From the NCBI GenBank assembly GCA_946617595.1, contig CAMOKN010000020.1, forward strand, positions 1 through 34,657: a stretch of DNA of 34,657 nt. The letters are read 5' to 3'. The notes beneath the pieces are model-generated. The model was not told where the DNA came from, did not search any database, and was given only the letters and a program-made list of their open reading frames with translations. The first letter of the stretch is position 1; every line of letters begins with the position of its first letter. This stretch comes from an uncultured Clostridia bacterium (lineage in GTDB: Bacteria > Bacillota > Clostridia > Oscillospirales > Ruminococcaceae). Below are positions 13,923 through 23,037 of this stretch, piece by piece. The position numbers were made by a program, and so were the translations under genes.

Positions 13923-14729
13923 ATGGCTGCAAAAGTGAACAAGAAACGGCGAAGCGCTGTGCAGTCGGTCGTATGCCCGCTCATTTTCGGTATAGCTCTT
14001 ATCGCCGCATGGCAGACCGGATTACTGCATATAGTGCTGAACACCGACGAATATGTCCTGCCGTACCCGACGCGCATAATCACGATAATTGGTGAGAACA
14101 GCGACAAGATAATGACGAATGTATGGGCTTCGGTGCAGGTCGCTGTGCTGGGACTTATCTTCGGGTCACTTCTCGGCTACCTTATAGCAATATTTGCCAC
14201 AGTATTCCCGAAATATGGCAGCGGCGGACTTACGATAGTTTCAGCGTTCAACGCAATACCGATAGTCGCGCTCGCACCGGTCATCATCAACTGGACAAAG
14301 GACGTAAGCTCCGAAGCCGAGGTGAGAAGCGCAGTAGCAAAGGTGATAGTCGTAACGGTCGTAAGTATGGCGTCAATGAGTGTAAACGCTTACCGCGGAC
14401 TTACCGAGCTGCCGCCGTTCTCGGACGATCTGATGAAGACTTATGCTGCAGGCAGGCTCACCGAGTTCGTGAAGCTGCGGCTCCCGAACAGCGTTCCGTA
14501 CATCTTCACAGCACTCCGGGTAAGCGTTCCCGGAAGCGTCATCAGCGCACTTGTAAGCGAATACTTTGCCGAGTATATCACCGGTGTCGGGCGGCAGATA
14601 CGGGAGAACATTCTGATAGCGCAGTATTCCACAGCCTGGGCATATATCGTTACAGCTTGTATCATAGGTATCGTGATGTACGCGGTGCTTATGGTAATAG
14701 AAGCAATAGTCCTGAAAAAGCGCAGGTAA
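13923..14729 (+). CDS. ABC transporter permease 2
   Basis: This 268-residue permease is a homologue of the previous gene (PLIFGIALIAAWQTGLLHIVL at the start; the EAA-like loop at LPPFSDDLMKTYAAGRLTEFVKLRLPNSVPYIFTALRVSV). Two different permease genes side by side imply a heterodimeric channel. It starts four bases after the preceding stop with ribosome site GGAAGATGAG inside that gene's end. Confidence 0.92.
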   Translation: MAAKVNKKRRSAVQSVVCPLIFGIALIAAWQTGLLHIVLNTDEYVLPYPTRIITIIGENSDKIMTNVWASVQVAVLGLIFGSLLGYLIAIFATVFPKYGSGGLTIVSAFNAIPIVALAPVIINWTKDVSSEAEVRSAVAKVIVVTVVSMASMSVNAYRGLTELPPFSDDLMKTYAAGRLTEFVKLRLPNSVPYIFTALRVSVPGSVISALVSEYFAEYITGVGRQIRENILIAQYSTAWAYIVTACIIGIVMYAVLMVIEAIVLKKRR

Positions 14730-14780
14730 CTGCACTTAAAATAAAAAAGTAGAACAAAGGAAAAAAGGAGGCAGATTTCT

Positions 14781-15947
14781 ATGAAATTTTCCGGAAAAAC
14801 ACTTGCGGCTGTTATTGCCGCAGCAATGATCGTATCGACATTCTCGGCTTGCGGCTCGTCCGGCTCCGGCAGCAGCACAACCACAACAGCAGCACAGGCT
14901 GAAACGACCACAACGACGGCTGCTGCCGCAGAATCGACCGAATTTGTCACAACAGAGGGCGCTGAGACTGCTGCAGCATCTGACGGCGACAGGATAATCG
15001 CAGCTGCACAGGCGGGCAAGGTCGGCAACTGGGGACTCGGCAACGAGTATGAGATACTTGCCCTGCTCACAAAGTACGGACAGGAGAACAGGTTCTTATC
15101 GCAGGCGTTCGATATGGACGGCTTCGATGATGATTCGATAACCCTCGCGTCCGCGATGACCTACAATGAGCTCGGGCTTGTGCAGAACAGCTATGAGGGC
15201 GGTTACGGCTACGGCGACAGCGTCGGCATCATCGACATGAACAACGAGGGTGTCGCGATGCTCGAAGACAATCTGTTCTGTACCAAGGCATTCGCGGAAG
15301 CAAATCCCAACACCGTGAAAGCATTCATTTCCGCTTCTATGAAGGGCTGGAAATATGCCTGCGAAAACCCGGAGGAGGCTGCACAGATAGTATTTGAAGC
15401 AGGTTCTTCCGTTTCCTCCGATCATCAGGCATATATGGCATCGGAGGTAAAGAAGCTCGTTGAGACAGACACAAACGGCAGCACCGTGACCGATTATGGC
15501 AAGATGGACGAAGCGGCAATGCAGCAGACTCTCGACCTTGCAAAGCAGTACATCTCCCTCGATGACAGCACAGCGGCAGAGAAATTACAGGCGCTCACCC
15601 TCGATGATATCCGCAGTACAGCATACTGGACAGACGCTATAGCAGGCAGCTTTGACGCTCCCGAAAAGACAGATGTTTCGATCCAGCTCAAATGGCTCCC
15701 GCAGGCGCAGTTCATGGGTTATTTCGTCGCAAAGGCTAAGGGCTACTATGACGAGGTTGGGCTCAATGTAACGATAGTTTCCGGCGGCGGTGACATCGGT
15801 GAAACAACTGCGGTAAACAACGGTACTGTAGATTTCGGCGTAACGTGGGTATCGAACCTCATATCCGCTAACGCAGGCGGTATGGATCTGCTTGAGATCG
15901 CGCAGGTATATCAGCGTTCCGGTCTGGTGCTTGTTTACAAGAAATGA
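14781..15947 (+). CDS. Circularly permuted NMT1/ThiY-type substrate-binding lipoprotein
   Basis: This 388-residue lipoprotein should capture the substrate for the importer. A signal peptide ends at FSAC (lipid-bearing Cys24), followed by a Thr/Ala-rich linker to about residue 68. The folded part is in the wrong order. Residues about 75-290 (GNWGLGNEYEILALLTKYG, FDMDGFDDDSITLASAMTYNEL, GVAMLEDNLF, ASMKGWKYACENPEEA) are the second half of a ThiY/NMT1 protein. Residues about 295-388 (VSIQLKWLPQAQFMGYFVAKAKGYYDE, VDFGVTWVSNLI, IAQVYQRSGLVLVYKK) are the motifs that normally open the mature protein. The gene ends just where the usual chain would continue into KVGNWGLG. Ribosome site AAAGGAGG is strong and nothing suggests a frameshift. 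Confidence 0.9.
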   Translation: MKFSGKTLAAVIAAAMIVSTFSACGSSGSGSSTTTTAAQAETTTTTAAAAESTEFVTTEGAETAAASDGDRIIAAAQAGKVGNWGLGNEYEILALLTKYGQENRFLSQAFDMDGFDDDSITLASAMTYNELGLVQNSYEGGYGYGDSVGIIDMNNEGVAMLEDNLFCTKAFAEANPNTVKAFISASMKGWKYACENPEEAAQIVFEAGSSVSSDHQAYMASEVKKLVETDTNGSTVTDYGKMDEAAMQQTLDLAKQYISLDDSTAAEKLQALTLDDIRSTAYWTDAIAGSFDAPEKTDVSIQLKWLPQAQFMGYFVAKAKGYYDEVGLNVTIVSGGGDIGETTAVNNGTVDFGVTWVSNLISANAGGMDLLEIAQVYQRSGLVLVYKK

Positions 15948-15956
15948 GGTAATCAT

Positions 15957-17312
15957 ATGGATATGATAATCAAAAACGGAACAGTCGTAAATGCGTCCGG
16001 TACTTTCAAGGCAGATGTCGGCATCGAGAACGGAAAGATCGTCTGTATTGCAGACAGCATAAGCGTTGGCGGCTGCGAAAATGTTGTTGACGCAAGCGGA
16101 AAGCTGGTGCTACCCGGCGCGATAGATGCCCACACCCACCTTGCTATGCCCTTCGGCGGCACGGTATCATCGGACGACTACTTTGCGGGAACAAGAGCGG
16201 CTGCGTGCGGCGGAACTACCACTGTATTTGACTTTGCGCTACAGGATTTTGGCGAAAAGATGACCGATACTGTAAAGCGGCGTGATGCGCTCTGCGCGCC
16301 CGTTGCGGCAGTTGACTACTCGTTCCATGTTGCGGTAAAAGATGTCGAGAACGGACTTATCGACGGCATCGGCGAATGTGTCGATATAGGAGTTCCGTCA
16401 TTCAAGGTGTTTATGGTGTACGATTTCGGAGTTACCGACGGCGTATTCTTTCAGGTACTGCAAAAGGCAAAGGAGGTCGGCGCTCTGATCGAAGTCCACG
16501 CCGAAAACAACGAGCTTGTGAACACACTCACGAAAAAGTATCTTTCCGAGGGCAAGACGAGTGCCTGGTATCATTATTTGTCCCGTCCCGAGTTTGTCGA
16601 AGGTGAAGCAGACGAACGCGCAATACAGTGGGCAAAGGCGACCGGCGCTCCGCTCTACATAGTCCACCTCGCGGATAAGCAGGGCGTAGAGGCTGTCACA
16701 AAGGCAAAAGACGAGGGATATGAGATATATGCGGAGACCTGTCCGCAGTACCTCGAATTTACAAGTGAAGTATATAAGCGCGAGGACGGCAGAAACTTTG
16801 TCTGCTCGCCGCCTATGAAGGGCAAGGAAAGTCAGGATGCGATATGGGAGGCTATAAAACGCGGCGATATCGACACCGTTGCTACCGACCATTGCCCGTT
16901 CCAGTCGTATGAGAAGGACTGGGGTAAGGACGATTTCTCGAAGATACCCAACGGCTGCGCGGGCATCGAGAATATGTACCCGTATATGCTGTCGGCGGCG
17001 AATACCGGGCGGATAACCTTTGAGCAGGCTGTGGCGCTGTGCTCGGCAAATCCCGCAAGGATATTCGGCTGCAAGGACAAGGGTGCGATCTCTGTCGGTA
17101 AGGACGCGGATATCGTGATCTATGACCCTACAATTGATTTTACGATAACGAACGAGAAGATGCACTCCGACTGCGACCATACGATATGGGAGGGCGTGAC
17201 GGTTCACGGATATCCCGTTCAGACCTACTCAAGAGGCAGGCTCGTTTACGACAACGGTGAGTTTGTCGGCGAGAAGGGCTGGGGCAAATTCGTAAAGTGC
17301 AGCTTAAAGTAA
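15957..17312 (+). CDS. hydA: Dihydropyrimidinase (D-hydantoinase family)
   Basis: This 451-residue cytoplasmic amidohydrolase opens the dihydropyrimidine ring, for example dihydrouracil to N-carbamoyl-beta-alanine. The two-metal site is visible: DAHTHLAMPFGG (about residue 58), the carboxylated lysine in PSFKVFMVYDF (about 150), VHAEN (about 180), IVHLAD (about 235) and ATDHCPF (about 309). Length is normal for the family. It lies between the transporter and a PreA-type dehydrogenase, which favours dihydropyrimidine over hydantoin as substrate. GAGG precedes the ATG; the start six bases further in is also possible. Confidence 0.93.
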   Translation: MDMIIKNGTVVNASGTFKADVGIENGKIVCIADSISVGGCENVVDASGKLVLPGAIDAHTHLAMPFGGTVSSDDYFAGTRAAACGGTTTVFDFALQDFGEKMTDTVKRRDALCAPVAAVDYSFHVAVKDVENGLIDGIGECVDIGVPSFKVFMVYDFGVTDGVFFQVLQKAKEVGALIEVHAENNELVNTLTKKYLSEGKTSAWYHYLSRPEFVEGEADERAIQWAKATGAPLYIVHLADKQGVEAVTKAKDEGYEIYAETCPQYLEFTSEVYKREDGRNFVCSPPMKGKESQDAIWEAIKRGDIDTVATDHCPFQSYEKDWGKDDFSKIPNGCAGIENMYPYMLSAANTGRITFEQAVALCSANPARIFGCKDKGAISVGKDADIVIYDPTIDFTITNEKMHSDCDHTIWEGVTVHGYPVQTYSRGRLVYDNGEFVGEKGWGKFVKCSLK

Positions 17313-17321
17313 GGTGATACG

Positions 17322-18794
17322 ATGCTGAAGATCAGAGAAGAAGCGGCAAGGTGTCTGCTGTGCGCGGACGGCGCCTGCACAAATGCCTGTACGCAGGGCT
17401 TCGACCCTGCAAGAATGGTACGCGCGGTGCGATTCGAGAACGAAGCCTGCGCCGGCAGATTCACAGATGCTGCAAAATGTGCGGAATGTGACGGCAGATG
17501 CGAAAACTCCTGCATACATTATGACACACGCATTCGCATACGGGATATCACAGCGCAGCTTCCGAAACCGGCTGAACACGATTCCGAGCCCGATCTTTCG
17601 ATAGATTTCTGCGGTGTTCGGTGCGAAAATCCGTTCTTCCTTTCCTCCTCTATCGTTGCGGGCGACTATGATATGGTCGCCCGTGCGTTCGAGGCAGGCT
17701 GGGCGGGTGCAGTATTCAAGACGGTAGGTTTTCTGATACCGGAGGAGGTATCTCCGCGTTTCGGCGCTATCGGGAAAGAGGGAACGCCGTTCATCGGCTT
17801 TAAGAACCTTGAACAGATATCAGACCACCCGTTGGAATACAATCTCGGTGTGTTCAGGCGGCTGAAAGCGAACTACCCCGGAAAGGTGCTGGTCGCGTCG
17901 ATAATGGGGCAGAACGATGAGGAATGGGTGCAGCTCTCGAAGCTCGTTACCGAGGCAGGCGCGGATATCATCGAGTGCAATTTCAGCTGTCCTCATATGA
18001 GCGGCAGCGGGCTCGGCTCCGACGTCGGGCAGGACCCCGCTCTCGTGAACCGCTATACCGAGCTTGTAAAGAGTGCAACGCATCTTCCGGTGCTTGCAAA
18101 AATGACCCCGAACATCGGGAATATGGAAGTTCCGGCAATTGCGGCAGTCGAAGCGGGCGCAGACGGTATAGCGGCAATAAACACGATAAAAAGCATACTC
18201 GGGATAGATGCAGAAACGCTTGAAAGCAGCCCGTCGGTAGGCGGGAAATGCTCGGTCTCGGGATATTCCGGAAAGGCAGTCAAGCCGATAGCGCTGCGGT
18301 TCATACACGACCTTGCGAAATGCGGCAGGCTCGCCGGTACGGAGCTCAGCGGAATGGGCGGTATCGAAACGTGGCACGACGCTCTGGAGTTTATCCTGCT
18401 CGGCTGCAAAAACATACAGGTGACGACTGCGGTGATGCAGTACGGCTACCGCATCATAGACGACCTTATCGCGGGAACGAAAGCGTATATGCAGTCTCAC
18501 GGCATCTCAAAAATATCTGAGCTTGTAGGTGCGGCGCTCCCGAATATTGTTCCGGCGGATACGCTCGACCGCAGTACGGTGGTGTTCCCGAAATTCGACA
18601 GGAACGGCTGCATCGGCTGCGGAAGATGTTACATATCCTGCAGCGACGCGGGGCATCAGGCTATAACAGTTGAGGACGGCAAGGCGAGGCTGCACGCGGG
18701 AAAATGTGTCGGCTGCCACCTGTGTATGCTGGTCTGTCCGACTGGAGCGATAACCGATAATAACAAGAGGGTAACGAAGCCCAAAGGCGGGTGA
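17322..18794 (+). CDS. preA: PreA-type dihydropyrimidine dehydrogenase with extra N-terminal Fe-S domain
   Basis: This 490-residue enzyme should interconvert uracil and dihydrouracil. Residues about 85-400 are the FMN-binding DHOD-like barrel (FFLSSSIVAGDYDMVARAFEAGWAGAVFKT, NFSCPHMSGSGLGSDVGQDP, LAKMTPNIG, SGYSGKAVKPIALRF). The C-terminus has two 4Fe-4S motifs, CIGCGRCYISC and CVGCHLCMLVC. Unlike the roughly 410-residue E. coli PreA, it has about 80 extra N-terminal residues (CLLCADGACTNAC, CAECDGRCENSC) resembling the Fe-S part of PreT. The FAD/NAD(P)H half of PreT is absent here and nearby. Electrons may come from ferredoxin or a remote reductase. Confidence 0.9.
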   Translation: MLKIREEAARCLLCADGACTNACTQGFDPARMVRAVRFENEACAGRFTDAAKCAECDGRCENSCIHYDTRIRIRDITAQLPKPAEHDSEPDLSIDFCGVRCENPFFLSSSIVAGDYDMVARAFEAGWAGAVFKTVGFLIPEEVSPRFGAIGKEGTPFIGFKNLEQISDHPLEYNLGVFRRLKANYPGKVLVASIMGQNDEEWVQLSKLVTEAGADIIECNFSCPHMSGSGLGSDVGQDPALVNRYTELVKSATHLPVLAKMTPNIGNMEVPAIAAVEAGADGIAAINTIKSILGIDAETLESSPSVGGKCSVSGYSGKAVKPIALRFIHDLAKCGRLAGTELSGMGGIETWHDALEFILLGCKNIQVTTAVMQYGYRIIDDLIAGTKAYMQSHGISKISELVGAALPNIVPADTLDRSTVVFPKFDRNGCIGCGRCYISCSDAGHQAITVEDGKARLHAGKCVGCHLCMLVCPTGAITDNNKRVTKPKGG

Positions 18795-18799
18795 GTGGT

Positions 18800-19978
18800 A
18801 TGGCTATATCATTATCACAGCTGTGCGTGAACGCCGAGAAAAGCTACGCTATGAAGCTGATAGCGGGCTCCGGCGGTCTCGAAAATACCGTGCGATGGGT
18901 GCATATCGTTGAGGACAGCGAGGTGCCGGATTTCCTGCACGGGAACGAGCTCATATTCACCACCGGTATCACCCACAGCGGCACCGATTGGCTCAAAGGT
19001 TTTGCGGAAAGCCTGAAAGCAAAGGGCGTTGTGGGGCTGGTGGTGAACATAGGTCCGTACATTGAGTCTGTGCCGTCGCCGGTGATAGTGTACTGCGAAC
19101 AGAACGATCTGCCGCTTTTCACGATACCGTGGAGCACGAGAATAGTTGATATATCCTATGACTTCTGCCGCAGGATAATCGGCAACGAAAAGCACGAAAG
19201 CACGGTGGGAGAAGCGTTCAGGGCAATAATAAAAGACCCGGACGCACTGAAGAATTACGCCGAGCTGTTAAGCAGGGCGGAATTCGGACAGAAAAGCAGC
19301 TACACCGTGATCTCGGCTTGCGTCATATCGAACGGCGCGAATGTCACCAAGCAGGCGGCGCAGACAATGGATATGAGTATATGGAGAACGATAAGGAGCT
19401 CCGGACAACGCTCGACATTGTTTATGCACGACGGCTCACTCGTCGCGGTGCGGCAGAACAGCAGTGATGCTGACATCTCGCGTCTGTGCGCGGAGCTCGA
19501 AGCTGTGCTGAAGGAGCCTGCAAATGAGGTTTATATCGGAGTATCTCATAAGCTTGACGACTTGCCCTCGGTAAGCGAGGGATATGAGCAGGCATCTGCG
19601 GCGCAGTTTATGTCTATGCTCGGAAACGGAGGCTGCACAAGATACGGTGATATCGGCGTGATGAAGCTGGTGTTCGGCATAAAAAACACGAATATACTGC
19701 GTGAATTTGTGCGGGAGAATCTCGGTACGCTACGCAGATTCGATGTTGAGAGAAACGCCGATTACTGCGACACTCTGAAGCTGTACCTGACATATAACGG
19801 CAGCGTCAGCGAAGCCGCGGAAAAAGCGGGAGTCCACCGCAATACTATAAATCTCAAAATGCGTGCGATAAAGGAAATACTCGGAAAAGAGCTTGACGAC
19901 AACACGAAAAGCTCGCTTATACTTGCATTTCGTATCGAAGAAGTGCTTGAACTGTACGACAAAAGGAGTGATTTTTAA
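18800..19978 (+). CDS. PucR-family transcriptional regulator
   Basis: This protein of about 392 residues has an N-terminal PucR-type domain (ISLSQLCVNAEKSYAMKLIAGSGGLENTVRWVHIVED, through FTIPWSTRIVDISYDFCR) and a C-terminal helix-turn-helix (YLTYNGSVSEAAEKAGVHRNTINLKMRAIKEILG). Family members regulate purine and other nitrogen-compound catabolism in response to the substrate. Its place inside the operon suggests it controls the promoter at 12195. The GTG at 18791 overlaps the previous stop; the ATG at 18800 gives a more typical N-terminus. Its stop overlaps the next start (TAATG). Confidence 0.9.
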   Translation: MAISLSQLCVNAEKSYAMKLIAGSGGLENTVRWVHIVEDSEVPDFLHGNELIFTTGITHSGTDWLKGFAESLKAKGVVGLVVNIGPYIESVPSPVIVYCEQNDLPLFTIPWSTRIVDISYDFCRRIIGNEKHESTVGEAFRAIIKDPDALKNYAELLSRAEFGQKSSYTVISACVISNGANVTKQAAQTMDMSIWRTIRSSGQRSTLFMHDGSLVAVRQNSSDADISRLCAELEAVLKEPANEVYIGVSHKLDDLPSVSEGYEQASAAQFMSMLGNGGCTRYGDIGVMKLVFGIKNTNILREFVRENLGTLRRFDVERNADYCDTLKLYLTYNGSVSEAAEKAGVHRNTINLKMRAIKEILGKELDDNTKSSLILAFRIEEVLELYDKRSDF

Positions 19979-21315
19979 TGGCAACCGAAAATATCGCTGA
20001 AAAGATTAAGCACGACCACTGCACCTATAATTTACAGTCGTGGTCAAAGCAGAAGGGGCTTGATCCTATCCCGATAGAAAAAGCCGAGGGCATCTATATG
20101 TGGGACTACGACGGCAACCGCTATACCGATATGTCCTCCCAGCTCGTCAATCTGAATGTGGGTCACGGTAACCGTGATATCATTGACGCGATAAAGGAGC
20201 AGGCGGAGAAATACTGCTACCTGTCGCCGTCCTACGGCAGCGAGCCGCGAGGTGAGCTTGCAAGAAAGATCATCGAGCTTATGCCCAACAATATGGGCAA
20301 GGTGTTCTTCACGAACGGCGGTGCAGACGCCAACGAGAATGCAGTGAAGATAGCGCGTATGTTCACCGGCAGACCTAAGGTGCTGTCACGCTACCGCAGC
20401 TATCACGGCTCCACCTTCGGCGCGGGAAGCCTTACCGGCGAGCCTCGCAGACAGCCCCTTGAACCGGGAGTACCGGGCTTCGTGAAGTTCTTCGACCCGT
20501 ATATCTACCGTGATGATCTGCCGTTTAAAACGGAAGAAGAAGCCTCCGCTTATTATGTGAAGCGGCTTCGTGAGCAGGTGATATACGAGGGCGCAGACAA
20601 CATCGCCGCCATCGTGATGGAGACCATAACCGGCTCCAACGGCGTTATCATACCGCCGGAGGGCTATCTTCCGGGAGTACGGAAGATATGCGACGAGTTC
20701 GGGATAATGATGATCTGCGACGAGGTAATGGCGGGCTTCGGACGCACGGGAAAGATGTTCGCATTTGAAAATTTCGGTGTGAAGCCCGATATCGTCAGTT
20801 TCGCAAAGGGAGTTACCTGCGGTTATGTGCAGCTCGGCGGCGTAGTTGTAAGCAGGAAGATCGCGGAATACTTTGACGATCATCTGCTGTCCTGCGGGCT
20901 TACATACAGCGGACACCCGCTTGCCTGCGCGGCGGGCGTGGCGTGCCTGAACTTCTACGAAAAGACGGATGTTCTCGCAAATGTCAACAAGTCCGGCGCA
21001 GAGCTCGGCAAGTGCCTGGAAGAAATAAAGTCAAAGCATAAGAGCGTCGGAGATGTGCGGTATATCGGCTTGTTCTCGGCAATAGAGCTTGTTAAGAACA
21101 GAGATACCCGCGAACCGCTGGTGCCGTATGGCAAAGACCCGGAGGGAGTTATGGGAAAGCTCATCGGAGCGCTGAAAAAGAAAGGCTTTATGACTTATTC
21201 CCACGAAAATATGATACTCATTTCCCCGCCCCTCATCATTACTCCCGAGCAAATACGCGAGGAAATGGCAAAGGTCGATGAAGTGCTTGACGAAGCGGAT
21301 AAGCTTGCAGATTAG
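19978..21315 (+). CDS. Class III aminotransferase, probably beta-alanine
   Basis: This 445-residue PLP enzyme has the fold-type-I class III signature: NGGADANENAVKIARMFTGR, SYHGSTFGAGSLTGEPRR, MICDEVMAGFGRTGKMFAFE and the PLP lysine in SFAKGVTCGY (about residue 277). Family members move amino groups from omega-amino acids to keto acids. Between dihydropyrimidinase, an amidohydrolase and an alcohol dehydrogenase, the likely reaction is beta-alanine to malonate semialdehyde. A strong AAAAGGAGTG site precedes the start. Beta-aminoisobutyrate (from thymine) is an alternative donor. Confidence 0.9.
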   Translation: MATENIAEKIKHDHCTYNLQSWSKQKGLDPIPIEKAEGIYMWDYDGNRYTDMSSQLVNLNVGHGNRDIIDAIKEQAEKYCYLSPSYGSEPRGELARKIIELMPNNMGKVFFTNGGADANENAVKIARMFTGRPKVLSRYRSYHGSTFGAGSLTGEPRRQPLEPGVPGFVKFFDPYIYRDDLPFKTEEEASAYYVKRLREQVIYEGADNIAAIVMETITGSNGVIIPPEGYLPGVRKICDEFGIMMICDEVMAGFGRTGKMFAFENFGVKPDIVSFAKGVTCGYVQLGGVVVSRKIAEYFDDHLLSCGLTYSGHPLACAAGVACLNFYEKTDVLANVNKSGAELGKCLEEIKSKHKSVGDVRYIGLFSAIELVKNRDTREPLVPYGKDPEGVMGKLIGALKKKGFMTYSHENMILISPPLIITPEQIREEMAKVDEVLDEADKLAD

Positions 21316-21332
21316 GAAGGAAGTGGAGCCGT

Positions 21333-21761
21333 ATGGCAGAAATACGCTATAAAGACGCGACGGCGTGCAAGCTGTCCGATTTCGTCACGCCGGATAAATT
21401 CAGAACGGTGACTTATGAGCAGCTTCGTTACCCGGGCGGGATAACCGAGATACCGGTGGAGATACTGCTCAAAAAGGACACGGCAAAGAGGCTCAGCTTC
21501 AAGGTCTCGCGTGACGGTATGCTGTACGGCTTCGCACGGATAAGACCGGCAGTTAAGAAGAAATTCGGAACGGATAATGCGAAGCTCTACATAAACGACT
21601 GGGACGACAAATTTGTGATGATATTCGAGCTTGAGGGTATCGGCGAAAAGGCGTACATAGTCACTGCGGACGAGGTCGTGTACCTGATCGAGAACTGTAC
21701 GAGAGTACCGCAGCAGAGAGTTCCCGCGAAAAAGGGCTTTATTTTCAGAAAGGACAAATAA
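21333..21761 (+). CDS. Unknown 142-residue protein in the pyrimidine operon
   Basis: I do not recognise this protein. It is basic and appears strand rich: YEQLRYPGGITEIPVEILLKKD, KRLSFKVSRDGMLYGFARIRPAVKKKFG, AKLYINDWDDKFVMIFELEG, AYIVTADEVVYLIEN. No signal peptide, membrane helix, cysteine cluster or catalytic motif is visible. It starts 17 bases after the aminotransferase with an AGGAAG ribosome site and is followed almost immediately by the amidohydrolase, so it belongs to the pathway operon. A structural or ligand-sensing role is as likely as enzymatic. Confidence 0.8.
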   Translation: MAEIRYKDATACKLSDFVTPDKFRTVTYEQLRYPGGITEIPVEILLKKDTAKRLSFKVSRDGMLYGFARIRPAVKKKFGTDNAKLYINDWDDKFVMIFELEGIGEKAYIVTADEVVYLIENCTRVPQQRVPAKKGFIFRKDK

Positions 21762-21762
21762 T

Positions 21763-23025
21763 ATGTATAAATGCAGCGAAAAAAGAATGGAAGACAAAAT
21801 CACCACATTTTCAAAATACGGTGACGCGGGTCACGGCGGTATCACAAGATACTCGCTGTCCGATGAAGCGATAATGGCAAGAAAAGAGTTCATCGACCGT
21901 ATGTTGAGTATCGGTGCGAAGATCGAGACAGATGATGTCGCAAACCTCTACGCTACCATTCCCGGCAGCGACCCGAACGCAAAGCGCATCGTAATGGCAT
22001 CACACTGCGATTCCGTAAAGAACGGCGGCAACTATGACGGTATCCTCGGCGTAATGAGCGCAATGGAAGTCCTCGAAACGGTAGTCGAGCAGAACATTCC
22101 CCATAAGCACCCTCTCACCGCCATGATCTGGACGAACGAGGAAGGTTCGCTCTATCCGCCGGCTATGATGTGCTCCGGTATCGTGTGTTATGACTATCTG
22201 CCCGAGGATATCCGCAGCAAGTTCAAATACGAGGATATGATGCAGTCCAAAAGCATTCTTGACCCGACAAAAACCTTCGGTCAGGCGCTTGAAAGATCGG
22301 GTTTCAAGGGCGATAAGAAGTACAGACTTGACCCCGACAGATACCTCTATATGTTTGAGACTCACATCGAGCAGGGTCCTATCCTCGAAGATGCCGGAAA
22401 CGACATCGGTGTAGTTGACTGCGTACTCGGAATGTTCAACTACCGTATCAAATTCTTCGGTCAGACCACCCACGCGGGAACTTTCCCGATGCCGAAGCGC
22501 AGGGACGCATTCTATGCGGCAGCGCAGGCGCTCTGTTACCTGCACACGGAGATAGACAAGCTCGGATATTCCGATCTCGTCTATACGACCGGTGAGGTGG
22601 TTTGTCACCCCTGTGTGCATACCTGCGTGCCGGATTACTTCGACTTTTCCTTCGATGCAAGACACGAGAAGCCCGAGGTGCTCGAAAAAGTCCTTGCTAT
22701 CGTCAAGAGCCTTGCGGACAAGGAATGGTCGGGCTGCACCTGCACCGTCGAAAAGGCTTGGAACCGCGATACCGTTTACTGGGACAAGAAGCTGGTGGGA
22801 TATGTCAAGGCTGCCGCGGAGGAATGCGGAGTTTCACATCAGTACATCCACTCCGGCGCGGGACACGATGCGCAGTTCGCTTCGTATATGCTGCCGACCA
22901 CGATGATATTCGTGCAGTCAAAGGACGGACTCTCTCACTGTGAGCCGGAATTCTCATCGGTAAAGCATTGCACCGAGGGCGCGACCGTTATGCTGAACGC
23001 CGTTCTTAAAGCCGATAATGATTGA
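21763..23025 (+). CDS. M20-family N-carbamoyl amino acid amidohydrolase (beta-ureidopropionase type)
   Basis: This 420-residue zinc enzyme belongs to the HyuC/AllC/bacterial beta-ureidopropionase branch of M20. Metal and catalytic motifs are complete: ASHCDSV (about residue 78), GGNYDGILGV, NEEGS (about 123), FETHIEQGPILE (about 197), the dimer-domain GQTTHAGTFPMPKRRDA, SGAGHDA (about 363) and LSHCEPEFSS. It would release ammonia and CO2 from N-carbamoyl-beta-alanine to give beta-alanine, following the dihydropyrimidinase. A degenerate paralogue lies at 25482-26258. Allantoate or a hydantoin product cannot be excluded from sequence alone. Confidence 0.92.
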   Translation: MYKCSEKRMEDKITTFSKYGDAGHGGITRYSLSDEAIMARKEFIDRMLSIGAKIETDDVANLYATIPGSDPNAKRIVMASHCDSVKNGGNYDGILGVMSAMEVLETVVEQNIPHKHPLTAMIWTNEEGSLYPPAMMCSGIVCYDYLPEDIRSKFKYEDMMQSKSILDPTKTFGQALERSGFKGDKKYRLDPDRYLYMFETHIEQGPILEDAGNDIGVVDCVLGMFNYRIKFFGQTTHAGTFPMPKRRDAFYAAAQALCYLHTEIDKLGYSDLVYTTGEVVCHPCVHTCVPDYFDFSFDARHEKPEVLEKVLAIVKSLADKEWSGCTCTVEKAWNRDTVYWDKKLVGYVKAAAEECGVSHQYIHSGAGHDAQFASYMLPTTMIFVQSKDGLSHCEPEFSSVKHCTEGATVMLNAVLKADND

Positions 23026-23037
23026 GGTAAGAACGAT

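Noticed and set aside
13253-14107. Minus-strand ORF of 284 codons
   Set aside because: It spans two permease genes on the other strand, has no recognisable motif and is a shadow frame, like 16398-17207, 17820-18500, 22000-22665, 23566-24222, 29149-29865 and 30258-31016.
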